NCBI GenBank assembly: GCA_033032865.1
Contig: JAWHQI010000201.1
Location: forward strand, 745,501 to 809,500
Source of the DNA: Dactylorhiza incarnata
Lineage: Eukaryota; Streptophyta; Magnoliopsida; Asparagales; Orchidaceae
Direction of reading: 5' to 3'
DNA length: 64,000 bases
Made by a program: the position numbers and the translations under genes. The first letter of the stretch is position 1, and the number at the start of each line of letters is the position of its first letter. Under the pieces are notes generated by a model. That model saw only the letters and a list, made by a program, of their open reading frames with translations. It ran no database searches and was not told the DNA's origin. Of the stretch, positions 11,806 to 23,161 are shown one piece after another.

Positions 11806-12697
11806 TACAGTGCACCACACCCTTCTTCTTTGAGTCCGAATGAGATGCCTTGACATTCTCCCGATCGTCCAATTTTCTCTTATCACTCCTTGCCTGCTGC
11901 CCATGACTCTTTGTCTTTTCAATCGACCCGGCCTTCAATGCGGCCTCCACCGCTTCAGCATAAGTCTTTGACCCATAGGCGCTAGCCCACTGCTGGACGT
12001 CACCATTGAGACCACCCAAAAACCTCTTCACTCTTCCTTCCTCCGAGGCCACCAACTCGGGGGCGAATCTGCTCAACTTGCTGAACTCGATATCATATTC
12101 ACTAACGGTGAGCTGCCTCTGCTTCAGATGCAGGAAGTTGTTCATCAATCGATCGCGCTCAACTAAAGGGAGGAACTTCTTAAGCAACAACTTCTTAAAC
12201 GTCTCCCAAGAGCATCCCTCGGCGAGACCATCCTTCTCCCTAATCCACCAACCTTTCGCCAAACCCTTCAGCTGATATGCAGCCACCATCACCTTCGAAG
12301 CCTCCGAGATGCCCGAATAGGAGAACATCTCCTCCATGCTGATCACCCAATCATCCAGGGCCATGAAGTCTTCCCTACCATCATAGGTAGGAGGTCCTAA
12401 CCGCTGAAAGTGTGAAATGAAGTTCATCTCAGGTGGCAATGCCACTGGAGGCACCAGGGGAGTAGGAACGGCTGGACTCACCACCGGTTCTTGCACAACA
12501 GGCTGCTGCACCGAGGCAGCAGACACCAAGGACTGAATCTGAGCCTGCATCACGACCAACTGTCTCGTCAAAGCCTCATTGCTCTGTCGCAGGCTTTCGA
12601 TCACGGACTCACTCTGACCACCAGAAGACTCTCCCTCAGGCAGGGGAGTCGATCGCGTCACTCTCCTACGAGACATGTCTATAAGAAGGATGTACAT
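11738..12697 (-). pseudogene. TEK2 gag, capsid part
   Basis: About 319 codons. An in-frame start fits MSRRRVTRSTP at 12674. A coiled segment (SLRQSNEALTRQLVVMQAQIQ) precedes the retrotransposon gag domain: PPTYDGREDFMALDDWV, GWWIREKD, TVSEYDIEFSKLSRFAPELV and RVKRFLGGL. This protein would form the virus-like particle. It is interrupted by the frameshift in the first zinc knuckle near its end. Its neighbours are the 5' leader on the right and the nucleocapsid part on the left. Confidence 0.88.
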
Positions 12698-13343
12698 TCA
12701 ATCAGAAACAGGCTTAAAATGCTTAAGCCAAACAGACTCGGAAAAATTCACGAATCGATTCGGAACAGGAAAGAAAACAACCTGCTATTGTTGTTAACTT
12801 AGGATGATGCACCATCATCCTATTGAGTCTTGTGCTATGACATGAGTGCATGAACATTTAAAATTCTTTTCAAATCATGTGTGTACATATGTCATCTGGT
12901 ATGTCTTTAACTTGACACGCGTGCTTATGCGATGATATGAATGTATGCAGTGCTATGCATTCTAGAAAGAGGCCTTAATGCATGTTATGAGAGGCGTACA
13001 CATGTAACGTTATGCATCCCATACTACATAACATTACATGTAACGAAAAAAGAAAACGTGCTAATGAGCATCCATGTAATGGTGGTTATGCATCCCATAC
13101 TACATAACCGTCACATGTTGCCACCTATGGTGGATCCATATACAAACACATATTATGCATCCCATACTACATAATATGCCTCGTATACTTCTTATCATGC
13201 TATGAGTGTAGTGACTATGCTTCGGTCAAGACATATTGATGACATATCGGTGTGTGTATACAATGAAATGATCTAATGAGGTTCTGCTTAGGATAGCGGT
13301 TGTTTGGCTAACACGCTAAACCACCCAACTACCTTTTTCACAG
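12698..13343 (-). other. TEK2 5' leader with three hairpins sharing one loop
   Basis: Untranslated leader between primer site and gag. Three units share the loop CATCCCATACTA (plus strand) and have different but complementary stems: 13000-13014 with 13027-13041, 13084-13090 with 13103-13109, and 13150-13157 with 13170-13177. A packaging or dimerisation role is possible from position but is inference. No gene is seen. Confidence 0.75.
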
Positions 13344-13361
13344 AACCTGGCTCTGATACCA
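13344..13361 (-). promoter_or_regulatory. TEK2 primer binding site, initiator-Met tRNA
   Basis: The minus strand reads TGGTATCAGAGCCAGGTT, 18 nt complementary to the 3' end of plant initiator-Met tRNA, two bases inside the 5' LTR. It fixes element orientation. Confidence 0.95.
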
Positions 13362-13363
13362 AC

Positions 13364-15284
13364 TGTCACAACCCGCATTTTCCCAACATTTAAAATGCTA
13401 TCATAGTAGGGAAAGCTACGCGTTGTGATGCCATGTCACGTAGGGGACGCCTACTGACGTTAAGGCAATTCATCCTTCTTCGCAGTTCAAGCAATATTAT
13501 TATTAACTCAAAGAGATTCAAGTAAAATTTTTGCAGAAAAATTAATAAGCCGCGTCCCTCGGCTTAGTGGATCAACTAGTCCACGCTTTTAAAATATAGT
13601 TTTACGCAGCGGAAAAATACTTGATCTAATTACTTAGTGGCCTAAGTGAACATGAAGACCTAGTGAGGTGCACCATGCAAGATCGAATGTGTGGATTTAC
13701 TTTATATCAAAAGTAGATTTATCACGCGCAAAAAGTAGTGAGATTACCATTTCAAAACATGATATGCAATGCTACGATTACCTTAGCATATCTAAGCAAT
13801 GAGCTATAAAGCCAACCCGCATCTAATCATTCCAGAACAAGTGTTCAAAGTAAACAACAAGTAACAACAGTTGTGAAAAAAAAAGTCTAACCAGGCGGCA
13901 CCACGGGCGCCAACACCTGACACGAACCCATGGGCCGACAAGTCCACAGAATACCCTACCTCAAGAGGGTCAGAAGACGGCAGCTAAAGCAGCTCTGCAC
14001 TAACACCTGCTACTGTCCAGAACCTGAGGCATTCAAAGAAAGAACACCTCAGAAGCAAGTTACAAGTGGTGCAGAAAATAAGAAAGTAAGCAAACCTCCG
14101 CGAGACCGGAGGGAAACAGAAGCTGCAAGGGTTAGTGACGACAACACCTGCCTTAAATAATCATCAGAAAAAAAGGAAAATATGATAATCAACAGGGAAA
14201 AAAAGGAAATAGCATAAGTAACTGATATTCAGCAGAAAAACACCCACTAAACGAGGGTGTGAAAGCAGGCAAGGTCAAAACTCGCGATCAACAACGAATC
14301 ATCAACATTCACATTATTATTTATGTTGCTCTTGTTCAGAATTATAGAGACTGATCAGCTCATCCAAAAGAAGAGCACTGCACCGGGGGCAAAAACCACA
14401 CCGCGTACGGCCTCCCAATCAAAAGCTTAAAAGAACACCGCACCGGGGGCAAAAACCACACCGCATACGGCCTCCAACAGAATTCATATTTTCATGCAAT
14501 TTCAAGGAAAAGGGGCGAGGCCCATCAGAACATAAGACAACATTTTCTTGGTTAACAAGATGAGCAAGATTATATTGAGTAAAAAATGAGTAAAAGTAAG
14601 GCAGATGATAAAATTCAGCATAAACCAAGTACTGGGAACAAGGGTGAGAACGACAACAAAAAAAGGAAATAAAGGGGTTTTAGCAAAGAGAATGAGCAAG
14701 ATCACCACTTGCCTTCAAATCACCGGAATCGTTCTCCGAACAACTCCTCGTCATAGATCGGCCCAAAAGGAGGCACGATGAGGCGAGATCTACAGAAAAC
14801 GGCCAATACGAAGGTTAGGGCCGAAAAACCTAACGACAAAGTTTCACGAAACGGAAGGAAATTACCACGAGGACGAAGCTCTCGTCGAGAGCTTTCCGAA
14901 TCTATGCTCGGCTCGCGATTTCGACCACCGGAGCTCCGTCGGCGGCGTCCGGAAGATTCAAGAAATCGCCACTCCCGTCGCTCATTTTTCTCTCTGGTTC
15001 GGACAGAATGAAGAAGAAGAAGAAGCTGGGTTCATTTTCTTTTATACGACATAACAACAATAATAATAATAATAATATCATTATTATTATTATTATTAAT
15101 AGAAGGGGGTTCAACAAATGAGATTTGTTGAACGAGGTTCAACAAATATTGAGGGGAGTTCAACAAATGAGATTTGTTGAAGGGGGTTCAACAAATGTGA
15201 TTTGTTGAACGGGGTTCAACAAATCTTGAGGGGAGAGGTTGACGAATTGCATGTGCTGGAAGGGGAGGTCGACGACTTTAATGC

Positions 15285-15339
<55 letters not shown>

Positions 15340-15880
15340 GAAAGGGATCGACGAATGTAAGGGGAGGAATTCAAATGTCGAACGCAGCTCATCAAAAATC
15401 ATGCATATATTTATATATATATATGATTTTTATAAATAATAATAATATCATTATTATATTATTACTAAAAATTAAATGAACGTCGAACCCAGCGAAACTT
15501 TCGCCTAAGGTGAATGGCGGCGCTACAAACCCAATGGCGAAGTCGGAATCGAAATCCGACGTGCCGTTTTCGAGATATAAATGGAGGAAGTTACGGCGAG
15601 CTTTTAAATATATATAAAACTTCTAAAATGCGCCGAGCCTCCAAAATGGCTCAGATCGCGACGAAACTTGACAGGCAAGTATAAAATTAAATAATCTAAT
15701 TTCCTAACGTAAAATTTTCCAATTCCGGGTCGTCGCAAAATTTGGTCGGCTTGACCCAAACGGACGCGAAAACGCGCAAACGGCGACGCGCCGCTAACTC
15801 GACTTTAAAAGTAACGCCCCGACGTCATTAACACGCCATCACTGAATTAAACAAATACCGGAAAAATTAGGGGCGTTACA
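13364..15880 (-). repeat. TEK2 5' LTR (promoter copy)
   Basis: 2517 bp, the same family as 5287-7773. It differs by point changes and by a TA run of about 48 bp at 15288-15335 in place of about 14 bp. The TATA box is in the position equivalent to 6961. It is bounded by the primer site on the left and the GTGGT duplication on the right. Confidence 0.95.
15288..15335. repeat. TA dinucleotide microsatellite
   Basis: About 24 TA units inside the TEK2 5' LTR. The partner LTR has about 7 units at 7218-7232, so the tract expanded or shrank after insertion. Confidence 0.9.
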
Positions 15881-15885
15881 GTGGT

Positions 15886-16458
15886 GCCCATGAGTTTCCA
15901 TAATGTCTTCCAAAAATAGCTTGTAAACTTGACATCCCTATCAGTCACGATGGTTTTAGGAATACCCCGATGCCCAACGACCTCTTTAAAATATAATTTT
16001 GCGACATGTGATGCATCATTAGTTTTACTACACGGAATGAAGTAAGCCATTTTTGAAAACCGGTCTACTACCACGAGGATGGAATCGTGTCGTCTAAAAG
16101 TGATGGGAAGGCCCAACACAAAATCCATACTAACGTCCTCCCATGGTATGGACGGAATCGGAAGTGGGGTATAAAGTCCGACGTTGGTCTTGTTACCCTT
16201 AGCTAGTTGGCAAACACGACAACTTCCAACAATCTTGTGTACGGTGGACTTTAAATCGGGCCAATAAAATTAATCCTCCACTAACGAGATAGTCTTGTCA
16301 CGCCCAAAGTGACCACCTAATCCGCCGCCATGCGATTCCCAAACGATAAAGTTTCGGAGGGACGAACGGGGAATGCAAAGCTTGGCATGCTTAAATAAAT
16401 AACCGTCACGTATATAGTAAGCGGAAATGGTAGTGGGTGCCTCGCCCTGAGCGGATAA
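15886..16458 (-). pseudogene. CHR1 integrase N-terminal half
   Basis: The integrase part to the right of TEK2. It has the zinc finger (ESHGGGLGGHFG and CRVCQLAKG), the first catalytic Asp (SMDFVLGLP), the second ([10 protein letters not shown]), and breaks off after LMGTT at the insertion point. In-frame stops lie at about 16272-16274 (TAA in the zinc finger) and 16459-16461 (TAG before it). The completing half is at 4145-5286. Confidence 0.87.
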
Positions 16459-17984
16459 CTAAATGTCTTTAAAGTCCGGGCAATTCACATATTCGTCCTT
16501 AATGCGTTCAAATCCAACGACCTTCACCTCCATCGTGGATAATAGTAATGACACGCGACTAAGGGCGTCCGCTACGCGATTTTGACTTCCATTAAGATGT
16601 TTGATAATAAATGTGTACTCCTGAAGGTAGGAGACCCATTTAGCATGTCGAGTGCTGATTTTGCTTTGTGAGTTTACAAATTTTAGCGCCTCATGATCGG
16701 ACAAAATCACAAATTCTTTTGATATAAGATAGTGTCGCCAATGTTGGAGACAACGTATCACGGCATAGAACTCACGATCGTAGTTAGAATAATTTAATTT
16801 AGGGCCCGCAAGCTTCTCGCTAAAATATCCTATACGGTGTCCCTCCTGACTTAACACTCCTCCAATTCCAACCCCAGATGCGTCACATGTTAGTTCAAAC
16901 ACCTTACTAAAATCCGGCAACCTAAGTAGTGGGGCTTCAGACATTCGTTCCTTAATCGTTTGGAAAGCATGAGTGGCCACTTTGGTCCACACAAATTCAC
17001 CCTTTTTCAAACATTCAGTGATTGGAGACATGATACCACTAAAATTTCGAATGAATCGTCGATAGAATGTGGCCAATCCGTGAAAACTTCTAACGCCCCG
17101 GATATTTTGTGGTTCCGACCACTCTCTAATAACTTGAACCTTTTTAGGATCAACATGGATACCTTCGGAACTCACTATGTATCCCAAAAACTCTACGGAA
17201 GTCACTCCAAAAGCGCACTTTTTATGATTAATAAATAATTTTTCTTTGCGCAGCGTGGCAAGAATTGTCCTTAAAAGTGATTCATGATCCTTCATCGTGA
17301 AGCTAAACACCAATATGTCATCGAAGTACACCACGACAAATACTCCCAAGTAGGGTCTAAATACGTGGGTCATCAACCGCGAGAATGTACTTGGTCCGTT
17401 ATTGAGCCCTTCTCCAAGCACCATCCACTCATAGAGCCCATCCTTAGATTTAAACGCCGTTTTCCATTCGTCTCCCTCCCGTATCCTTATTTGGTGGTAG
17501 CCACTTTTATATCCAATTTTGAAAAGACGGTGGCTCCGGCTAACATATCCAACAAGTCGTCCAAACGAGGGATAGGAAACCTATATTTAATAGTAATTTT
17601 ATTTATCGCCCGGTAGTCTACGCACAATCTCCACGATTTATCTTTCTTTTGTACCAAAAGTGCAGGGACAGCACATGGGCTTTTACTATTGCGAATAAAC
17701 CCCTTAGCTAATAAATCTGAAATTAACGTTTGTAATTCATTATGTGCGGAGGGATTAAGCCGATAATGGGGATGATTAGGCAATGAGGAGCCCTGGACAA
17801 AATCAATCTCATGTTGAACTTCCCTCATGGGTGGCAACTCAGATGGTAAGTCTAACGGATAGACGTCCTTATATTCTTCCAATAGCGTTCGTAGAGTTAA
17901 TGGTAAATTTTCTAAGGAGAGTGAATCTTCCTTAACTTGTAGACATACTAAGGTATAGATAACGCCATCCAAAAAAAGTCTCAC
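16459..17984 (-). pseudogene. CHR1 reverse transcriptase and RNase H
   Basis: RT begins with PLRHEIDF-like wording and [12 protein letters not shown], with the catalytic YFDD in VVVYFDDILVFS. RNase H follows with LTCDASGVGIGGVLSQ and ends at NRVADALSR. A frameshift at about 17487-17500, just before the GYHQ block, splits RT into two open frames (17984-17487 and 17424-16459). The PFGL region is altered to LGEGLNNGP. The RNase H wording (ILSDHEALKFVNSQ) is of the CRM/Galadriel kind. It would copy element RNA into DNA; it is defective here. Confidence 0.9.
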
Positions 17985-18987
17985 GCTCTAACTCCTTCTT
18001 GCCTATAAAGCTTATTGTTTTCTTTTCCGCAGGCACACTTGTGTCTTTGGAAACACTCGACGGGTCTTTAGGCGGTGTGGGTTTCAAGATAATGGTCTTG
18101 CCATTAAACTTGAACTCGTAGGTGTTGGCTCGTCCAAAATGGGTCACGTCATAATCATAAAGCCACGGGCGGCCTAAAAGGACATGACACACATCCATGG
18201 GGATGACGTCACACCATACGTTGTCAACATAGGTCTTCACCGTAAGTGGCACTAAACAACGCTTAGAGACCGCTATAGACGTTTTGTTTACCCACGCTAT
18301 CTTATACGGATTAGGGTGCGGCTCAGTGACTAAATGCATTCGTGTGACGGCATGCTCCGAAATGACATTCATGCAGCTGCCACTATCTATAATCAGCTTG
18401 CACCACTTGTCACCGCTTTTAAAATTTAACGAAAAAATGTTGGTCCGATTGTACTCCTCCGACGCACGTGGTGTGGCCAGAATACATCTCATGACCATCA
18501 AATTACTATCATCTTCTAAGTCACTCGGCACTCCTTCCTCCCCGGAATCTTCGCCGGCCTCACATACGATATCGGCGGGTTCATCGGTAGTATCTAGCAG
18601 AGCTAGAGGTCGTGGTTTAGTGGGGCACTCACTAGCGTAGTGCCCTTGAATCCCACAAGTAAAGCAAGTAGCGTTAGTTTTACTAATCCTGCCCACCGGT
18701 ACTCTCTCACTGGTCGGGTTTCGTGCATTCCTAGCCGTAATGACCACAAAATTTGAATCCGTGGACCGGAACGTGCCCTTATCCTTATGAGTGGATGTAG
18801 GTGGGGGTCCTAAGATGGACTTGCTTTTTTGAAAAGCATGGGTTTTAGATTTGTGAGCAAGGTGCCGCTCAATATCCAACGCAGCATTGTAGGTAGTGCT
18901 TAAATCTGTGTGCCCGTAGCGGAGGAGTTTTCCTTGGATATTAGGGTTTATCCCTTTACGGAATCGTGAAAGGGTGATCTCGGGCAT
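17932..18987 (-). pseudogene. CHR1 gag zinc knuckle and protease
   Basis: The frame carries the end of gag with one CCHC knuckle (CFTCGIQGHYASEC), an acidic linker and the aspartic protease (LIIDSGSCMNVIS, later HVLLGRPWLYDYD). It continues the frame of the upstream gag segment across TGA 19000-19002. It overlaps the RT frame by about 50 bp in another phase, so a further shift lies near 17932-17984. Confidence 0.87.
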
Positions 18988-18999
18988 TTCTCTAACGTC

Positions 19000-19656
19000 T
19001 CACCTAACCATCATGTACTTCAAAAGGCCCATGTACTCAGCTACCGATCTATTTCCTTGCCTTAAGGACGCCAACTCATCAAACATTTGGGTTCGATAGT
19101 AGGTTGGAACGTATTGAGTAGTCAGAATGGCCTTCATTTCAGCCCACCCGACGGGTGCCCCTCCTTCCTCCGCGGCTAATCGTCGTTCCTCATTTAACCA
19201 AAACGTCTTAGCTCTACCCCACAATTTCATTCGAGCGACGCGCACCTTATCCCCATCGTTCAGATTGTACCACTGAAAGTAGCATTCAATCTCTGTGATC
19301 CAATCTAAGAAGACTTGAGGGTCACCCAACCCATCATACGAGGGCGGTTTAATCCGGACGGCTCGAGTAATATCAAACTCATACGGTGCTCGTGGGGCTT
19401 GCTCGGGATTCGGGTTATTGGGGTTATGAGGGTTATGAGGGATATTTCCCCCCTCGCGTGGGCGGGCTGCAGTATTTTGAGGCGCCCGTTGGGCTATCCT
19501 TATCTCATGCAACATCTCCCGGATATCCATCATCTGACCGTTAAACTCCTGGCGGAGTTCATCAATCGGTGTTGAATCGTGACCCGCGCCCCGCCCGTCC
19601 GACATTTGAGAGGAGGACGTGGGATACTCCGTACCTTGTCTCGTACGCATACACAC
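19000..19656 (-). pseudogene. CHR1 gag N-terminal and capsid part
   Basis: About 200 codons with an NPHNPNNPNP-rich stretch and the gag domain (IKPPSYDGLGDPQVFLDWITEIE, YFQWYNL, AKTFWLNE, SVAEYMGLLKYMM). It is stopped by TGA at 19000-19002, which stands where the family has a Cys or Arg codon, four codons before the next part resumes in the same frame. The likely start is the Met of MSDGRGAG near 19602. Confidence 0.85.
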
Positions 19657-19997
19657 TCAAGTGCGTGGTTGTGTAGAACACTCAAACAGAATATTTTGAC
19701 CTGATAATTTGAAAAAGATTTTTTTTTACGCTTATCTATTACCCGAATTAAAACACCTTTCAGACTTTTTTTTTTAGAAAAATAAGAGAATTTTTTTCTT
19801 GTTTTGAAGAAAAGGAGATTTTTTTTTTGAAAAATAAGGAGAATATTTTTTTTAGAAAAATAAGGAGAAATTTTTTTTGATTTTGGCTATGACTTTTGTT
19901 ACGAAACGTGCACAACCAAGTGAGGTCGACGTACAACGACAAAGCAAAAGGATGGTGTCGATTAAGAAATCAACACAACCTCGCTTTAATACCAAAT
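19657..19997 (-). other. CHR1 5' leader and primer site
   Basis: An A/T-rich leader of about 340 bp with several poly-T runs (19720-19880). Next to the LTR the minus strand reads TGGTATTAAAGCGAGGTT at 19977-19994, which differs at three positions from the initiator-Met tRNA complement, so it is a decayed Met-type primer site. Confidence 0.7.
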
Positions 19998-21428
19998 TAA
20001 TGCAGGCTTGGGCTCTCCCAACCGTCGTGTCGGATCCGCACCCGTTAACCACTCAACGTCTTAACTATAACGCAGCACAAGGACTAAACGCAGCACACGT
20101 TACGAGTTTTCTTATCAATTTTATGCCAACGAACGGTAGCCACTCCGCGTCGAGACCGAACCGTCGGTGATAAACCGGGATCCGTCAAGCTAAATGGACG
20201 AATGTTCGCGTCCGATTGAGCTATGTGTTGTACCAAAAGAGTCTACCGAAAATATCCATTGGAAAATGGTAGAACTCTCCCAACAAAAAGTCGAGGTTCG
20301 CCAAGCCTCTTCGAAGAGAAAAGCAACGATGAAGCACGTAAAATCTTAAGAAAGATAACCGCGATAAAATTTCAAAAGCTTCGAAGACCACGCCACGAGT
20401 TTTGCCACAAGAAATTAACAAGAAAACATAGATCTCTCACAAGTAGAAATTTCGTTACCCCGCTTGAGATGGGATTATCCTCAAGCGTGCACTGGCCCGG
20501 CTCGTTCTTCACGGCTCCACCAGAATGCACGTCGGATGGAGAGAAAACCTCGATCGCCTTCTTCACGTCACGCCGGAGCAAGAGTGGCCGACCAAGTAAC
20601 GGGGTGGTGGACGGCCCAAAATGAGGAGGTGGCCGTCGGGTAAGGTGCTGCTCGGGTCGGCGGTGGATGAGGGTGGTCGGCTGTGTTGAAAAGAGGAATT
20701 GGACGGGTATAGGGCTGCTCAGCTAGATGGGGAGAAAGAGCCAAAAACGTGGAAATAGGCTAGGGGAGATGGAGTTGGCGGCTAAGAGGAGAGGAGGGGG
20801 GTTGGCGATTTGTCCTTTGGTTGCGCGAGAGGAGGAGAGAAGCTGGAAGAGCTCGGCCTCCTTGGCCGATCGAGAGAACGAGAGGGAGAGGAAAGAGTCG
20901 GCCCCCTAGGTCGATCGAGAGAACGAGAGGGAGAGGGAGGAGTCGGCCCCCTAGGTCGATCGAGAGAATGAGAGGGAGAGGGAGGAGGGGCGGCTGCTAG
21001 AGGGAGAGAAATAACGAGAGAAGTGGGAGGAAAACTCTTTAGAGTTTCAAGTTTTAGTTGCTCAATAATAATCCTCAATCCACCATACAACATGCCTATT
21101 TATAGGCTTACATAAACAAAATTTGGCTATATGAAGCCCAAATGAAAAAATTAAAACAAAACTCACATAAATTGTTTTTAACATAAAACATAAAATTTGA
21201 AACTAGTTAAATAATAAATATAATATGATAATTATATTTATCATTTAATTATTATTGCGCCGCGGACGGAAGTTGTAGCGGCGTTGGCGCTCATCATGAC
21301 GAAAGTCCTTGGTCGGGGTGGCGCCGTCATCCATAAGCGTGGCGTCACCATTGTCTTCGTGTTGCGGGACGTCATCCGTAAGCATGGCGGCATCATGGTC
21401 TTCAAGTTGTGGGCCGTCGACGCCATCA
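19998..21428 (-). repeat. CHR1 5' LTR (promoter copy)
   Basis: 1431 bp, close match to 2898-4328 including the TATA box at 21096-21105 and the GAGAGAACGAGAGGG repeats. The inner end reads TTA where the other copy has TCA. It is followed by the GATTT duplication at 21429-21433. Confidence 0.92.
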
Positions 21429-21748
21429 GATTTCTTTGGAGGCTATCCTGAAACTCAATTTTGGGTAATATTGATCTTAGAAAACACGCTACCCGCTCCC
21501 TGAATAACATTCTAGAATTTGCCGAACTTTCAATTTAAAAGTAAAAGCAATTTGTTAATTCGCACTACTGAAAATTATAAGCTAATCATTATGCTGAATA
21601 GATCTTTCAACTAGGATCTCTACACGTAGGTGTAAGACTTCGTGTTTTTATTCCTTGAGTTAAAATTTCTTTTCTAGTATTTAAATTTTTCTACTCCTAT
21701 GAAAAGTTGTTTGCTCGGGACTAGCAAACGAGTAAGTATGGGGGTGTT
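21429..21748 (+). other. ATH1 post-pol region, right part, with polypurine tract
   Basis: Continues 1388-2897. Just before the LTR lies TTTGCTCGGGACTAGCAAACG, an inverted repeat, then AAGTATGGGGGTGTT (about 21734-21748), the terminal purine tract of Athila elements. No gene is seen. Confidence 0.75.
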
Positions 21749-22685
21749 TGATGAGTATTTTTGTACTCATCTTTTAATATAAGTTTAATTTATTTTAATA
21801 TGAAATTAATTAGTTTTTTATGTTTTTCTTATTAAAATTATTATCTTTTCAATTTTATAAACTAACTTAAGCTTTTTCTGTGTATTTCAGGTTTTTTGGA
21901 CGCATTAGACAAAAACTTCAAGTACACGCCCAAGGTCACGGGCGTGACCCAATGTCACGGCCGCGACCCGCCGCAAGCATCCAGAATCAGCCTGCCACGT
22001 CAATTAAATTTACACGCCCTAGGTCACGGGCGTGACCAGGGGCGTGACTCAATGTCACGGGCGTGACTCATCCGCGCCACTCCCCGCTTCTTCCCGCCGA
22101 AGATTCCCGCCAGCAGCACGTTTTGAAGGTTACACGCCCTAGGTCACGGGCGTGACACGCAAATATCGTCAGCATTAAACCCAGATTGCGCCCTTTCCGT
22201 TCCGAGATGATCGCGCGCCTTACACGCCCTTGGTCACGGGCGTGACCGAGGGCGTGTACCCAGAATTTTTCAGCTATAAAAGGGGAGCTCCTCCAGATTA
22301 TTTGACATCTTGTTTTGGAGTCCAAGCCTCCTTTTTCCGCGTTATTCCTCCTGTGTTTGAGTAATCAAGCTTTACTTTTTATTGCATTTGTAAGTCCTCC
22401 TTCAATAGTTGTAATCTCTTTTCATGAATTAATAAAATTCATTGTTTTTATTCATATATTCTTCTAGTTTGTCCACCTCTCTTTTCTTTAGTTATAATCT
22501 TCTAGTCAAGTTACTTTTCTCATTACAACAAATCAAAGTTTCATTTGATAGAACAATAGAGATCGTCTTGAGTAAGAGTAATCAACACGCCCGGATTTTT
22601 ATACGACCTTAGTTTTTTATAACCTATACAACATTCGATACGGTACACTTGTCGTTATCGTTTGTAAGCATAGTTTTGCGTATCA
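21749..22685 (+). repeat. ATH1 3' LTR
   Basis: About 937 bp, from TGATGAGTA after the purine tract to GCGTATCA. The TATA box TATAAAA is at 22275-22281. U3 has four copies of CACGCCC-n7-GGGCGTG at 21924, 22012, 22132 and 22222. The right border is fixed because sequence from 22686 matches T1 LTR sequence at 47365 onward. Confidence 0.85.
21924..22255 (+). repeat. Dispersed inverted repeats in ATH1 U3
   Basis: Four copies of an approximately 26-bp block with 7-bp complementary arms (CACGCCC and GGGCGTG), plus extra GGGCGTGAC half sites, within 330 bp directly upstream of the TATA box. Confidence 0.8.
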
Positions 22686-23146
22686 AGGGGTGGGGGATTG
22701 GCTTAGTCTTTTTGACTAACGGTCTGTGGACCATATCATTTTAGGGGTTCGAAGAGATGCAGCAGCATCAGAGGCCGGTGCAGTTGGAGGCGGGCCAGTC
22801 TAGTACAGGAACAAAAGTTTCAGGATCAGTGAGTGATTAGTGGTTAGCTTCCGCGAGTGACCTTGTAGTGAGGATATGATGTACAGGGCATGTGCCCTTT
22901 ATAATTGTTATCTTTTTATTTCAGTTTCTCTCTGTGGACATTTACCATTTATGGTTTTATATATTTCATGTGATGTGGACTTGAGCTTTTCTATATGTTC
23001 AAATATACTTTTCTTCTTCTGTGATCGATATGGCCGGCATGATCGGCATTTTGTAGTGGCGACCATCTCGAGTGAGGGTGTCACTGCAAAGAGGCGGATC
23101 TGGGCATAAGACCCGGGTTTTTGAAAGAAAAAAATGGGGTCTTACA
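22686..23146 (+). repeat. T1 5' LTR tail
   Basis: Matches 47365-47810 at roughly nine bases in ten. It is cut on the left by ATH1. It ends TTACA, then AAG and the primer site at 23150-23161. Confidence 0.85.
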
Positions 23147-23149
23147 AAG

Positions 23150-23161
23150 TGGTATCAAAGC
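23150..23161 (+). promoter_or_regulatory. T1 primer binding site, Met tRNA type
   Basis: TGGTATCAAAGC, one mismatch from the common TGGTATCAGAGC, three bases after the LTR end. Confidence 0.8.

Larger units (their letters stand above)
5287..15880 (-). mobile_element. TEK2: Tekay-type Ty3/gypsy retrotransposon, full-length but defective
   Basis: A 10.6-kb element on the minus strand, with LTRs at 5287-7773 and 13364-15880 and target duplication GTGGT at 5282-5286 and 15881-15885. The LTR begins TGTAACGCCCC and ends GGGTTGTGACA. The primer site matches 18 nt of initiator-Met tRNA. Upstream of the 3' LTR is the lineage-typical TTTCGGGACGAAACTT block. Domain order is gag, zinc knuckles, protease, RT, RNase H, integrase, chromodomain-like tail. 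At least one frameshift in gag, one in RNase H and a nonsense codon in integrase disable it. It interrupts CHR1 integrase and is therefore the younger of the two. Confidence 0.95.
2898..21428 (-). mobile_element. CHR1: chromodomain-type Ty3/gypsy element, split by TEK2
   Basis: Two LTRs of about 1431 bp (2898-4328 and 19998-21428) frame gag-pol on the minus strand. The ends are TGATG and CATCA, a 5-bp inverted repeat. Target duplication is GATTT on both sides. The Met-tRNA-like primer site and the purine tract are in the expected places. TEK2 (5287-15880) is inserted in the integrase gene. Without TEK2 and its duplication the element is about 7.9 kb. RNase H and integrase wording, and a coding tail that runs into the 3' LTR, favour the CRM-like chromovirus group; Galadriel or Reina relatives remain possible. 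Several nonsense codons and frameshifts make it defective. Confidence 0.9.
1..22685 (+). mobile_element. ATH1: Athila-lineage Ty3/gypsy retrotransposon, 3' part
   Basis: The element enters the window inside pol and ends with a 3' LTR at 21749-22685. The Athila assignment rests on the integrase C-terminal wording (the [14 protein letters not shown] block), the post-pol leader, the purine tract with the AAGTGTGGGGGTGT signature, and an LTR that begins TGATGAGTA. It is split by CHR1 at 2898-21428; the 5-bp duplication GATTT at 2893-2897 and 21429-21433 rejoins the two parts. Sequence right of 22685 matches the tail of the T1 3' LTR from its first base, so ATH1 itself sits in T1's 5' LTR. Its 5' end and 5' LTR are outside the window. 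Confidence 0.85.
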
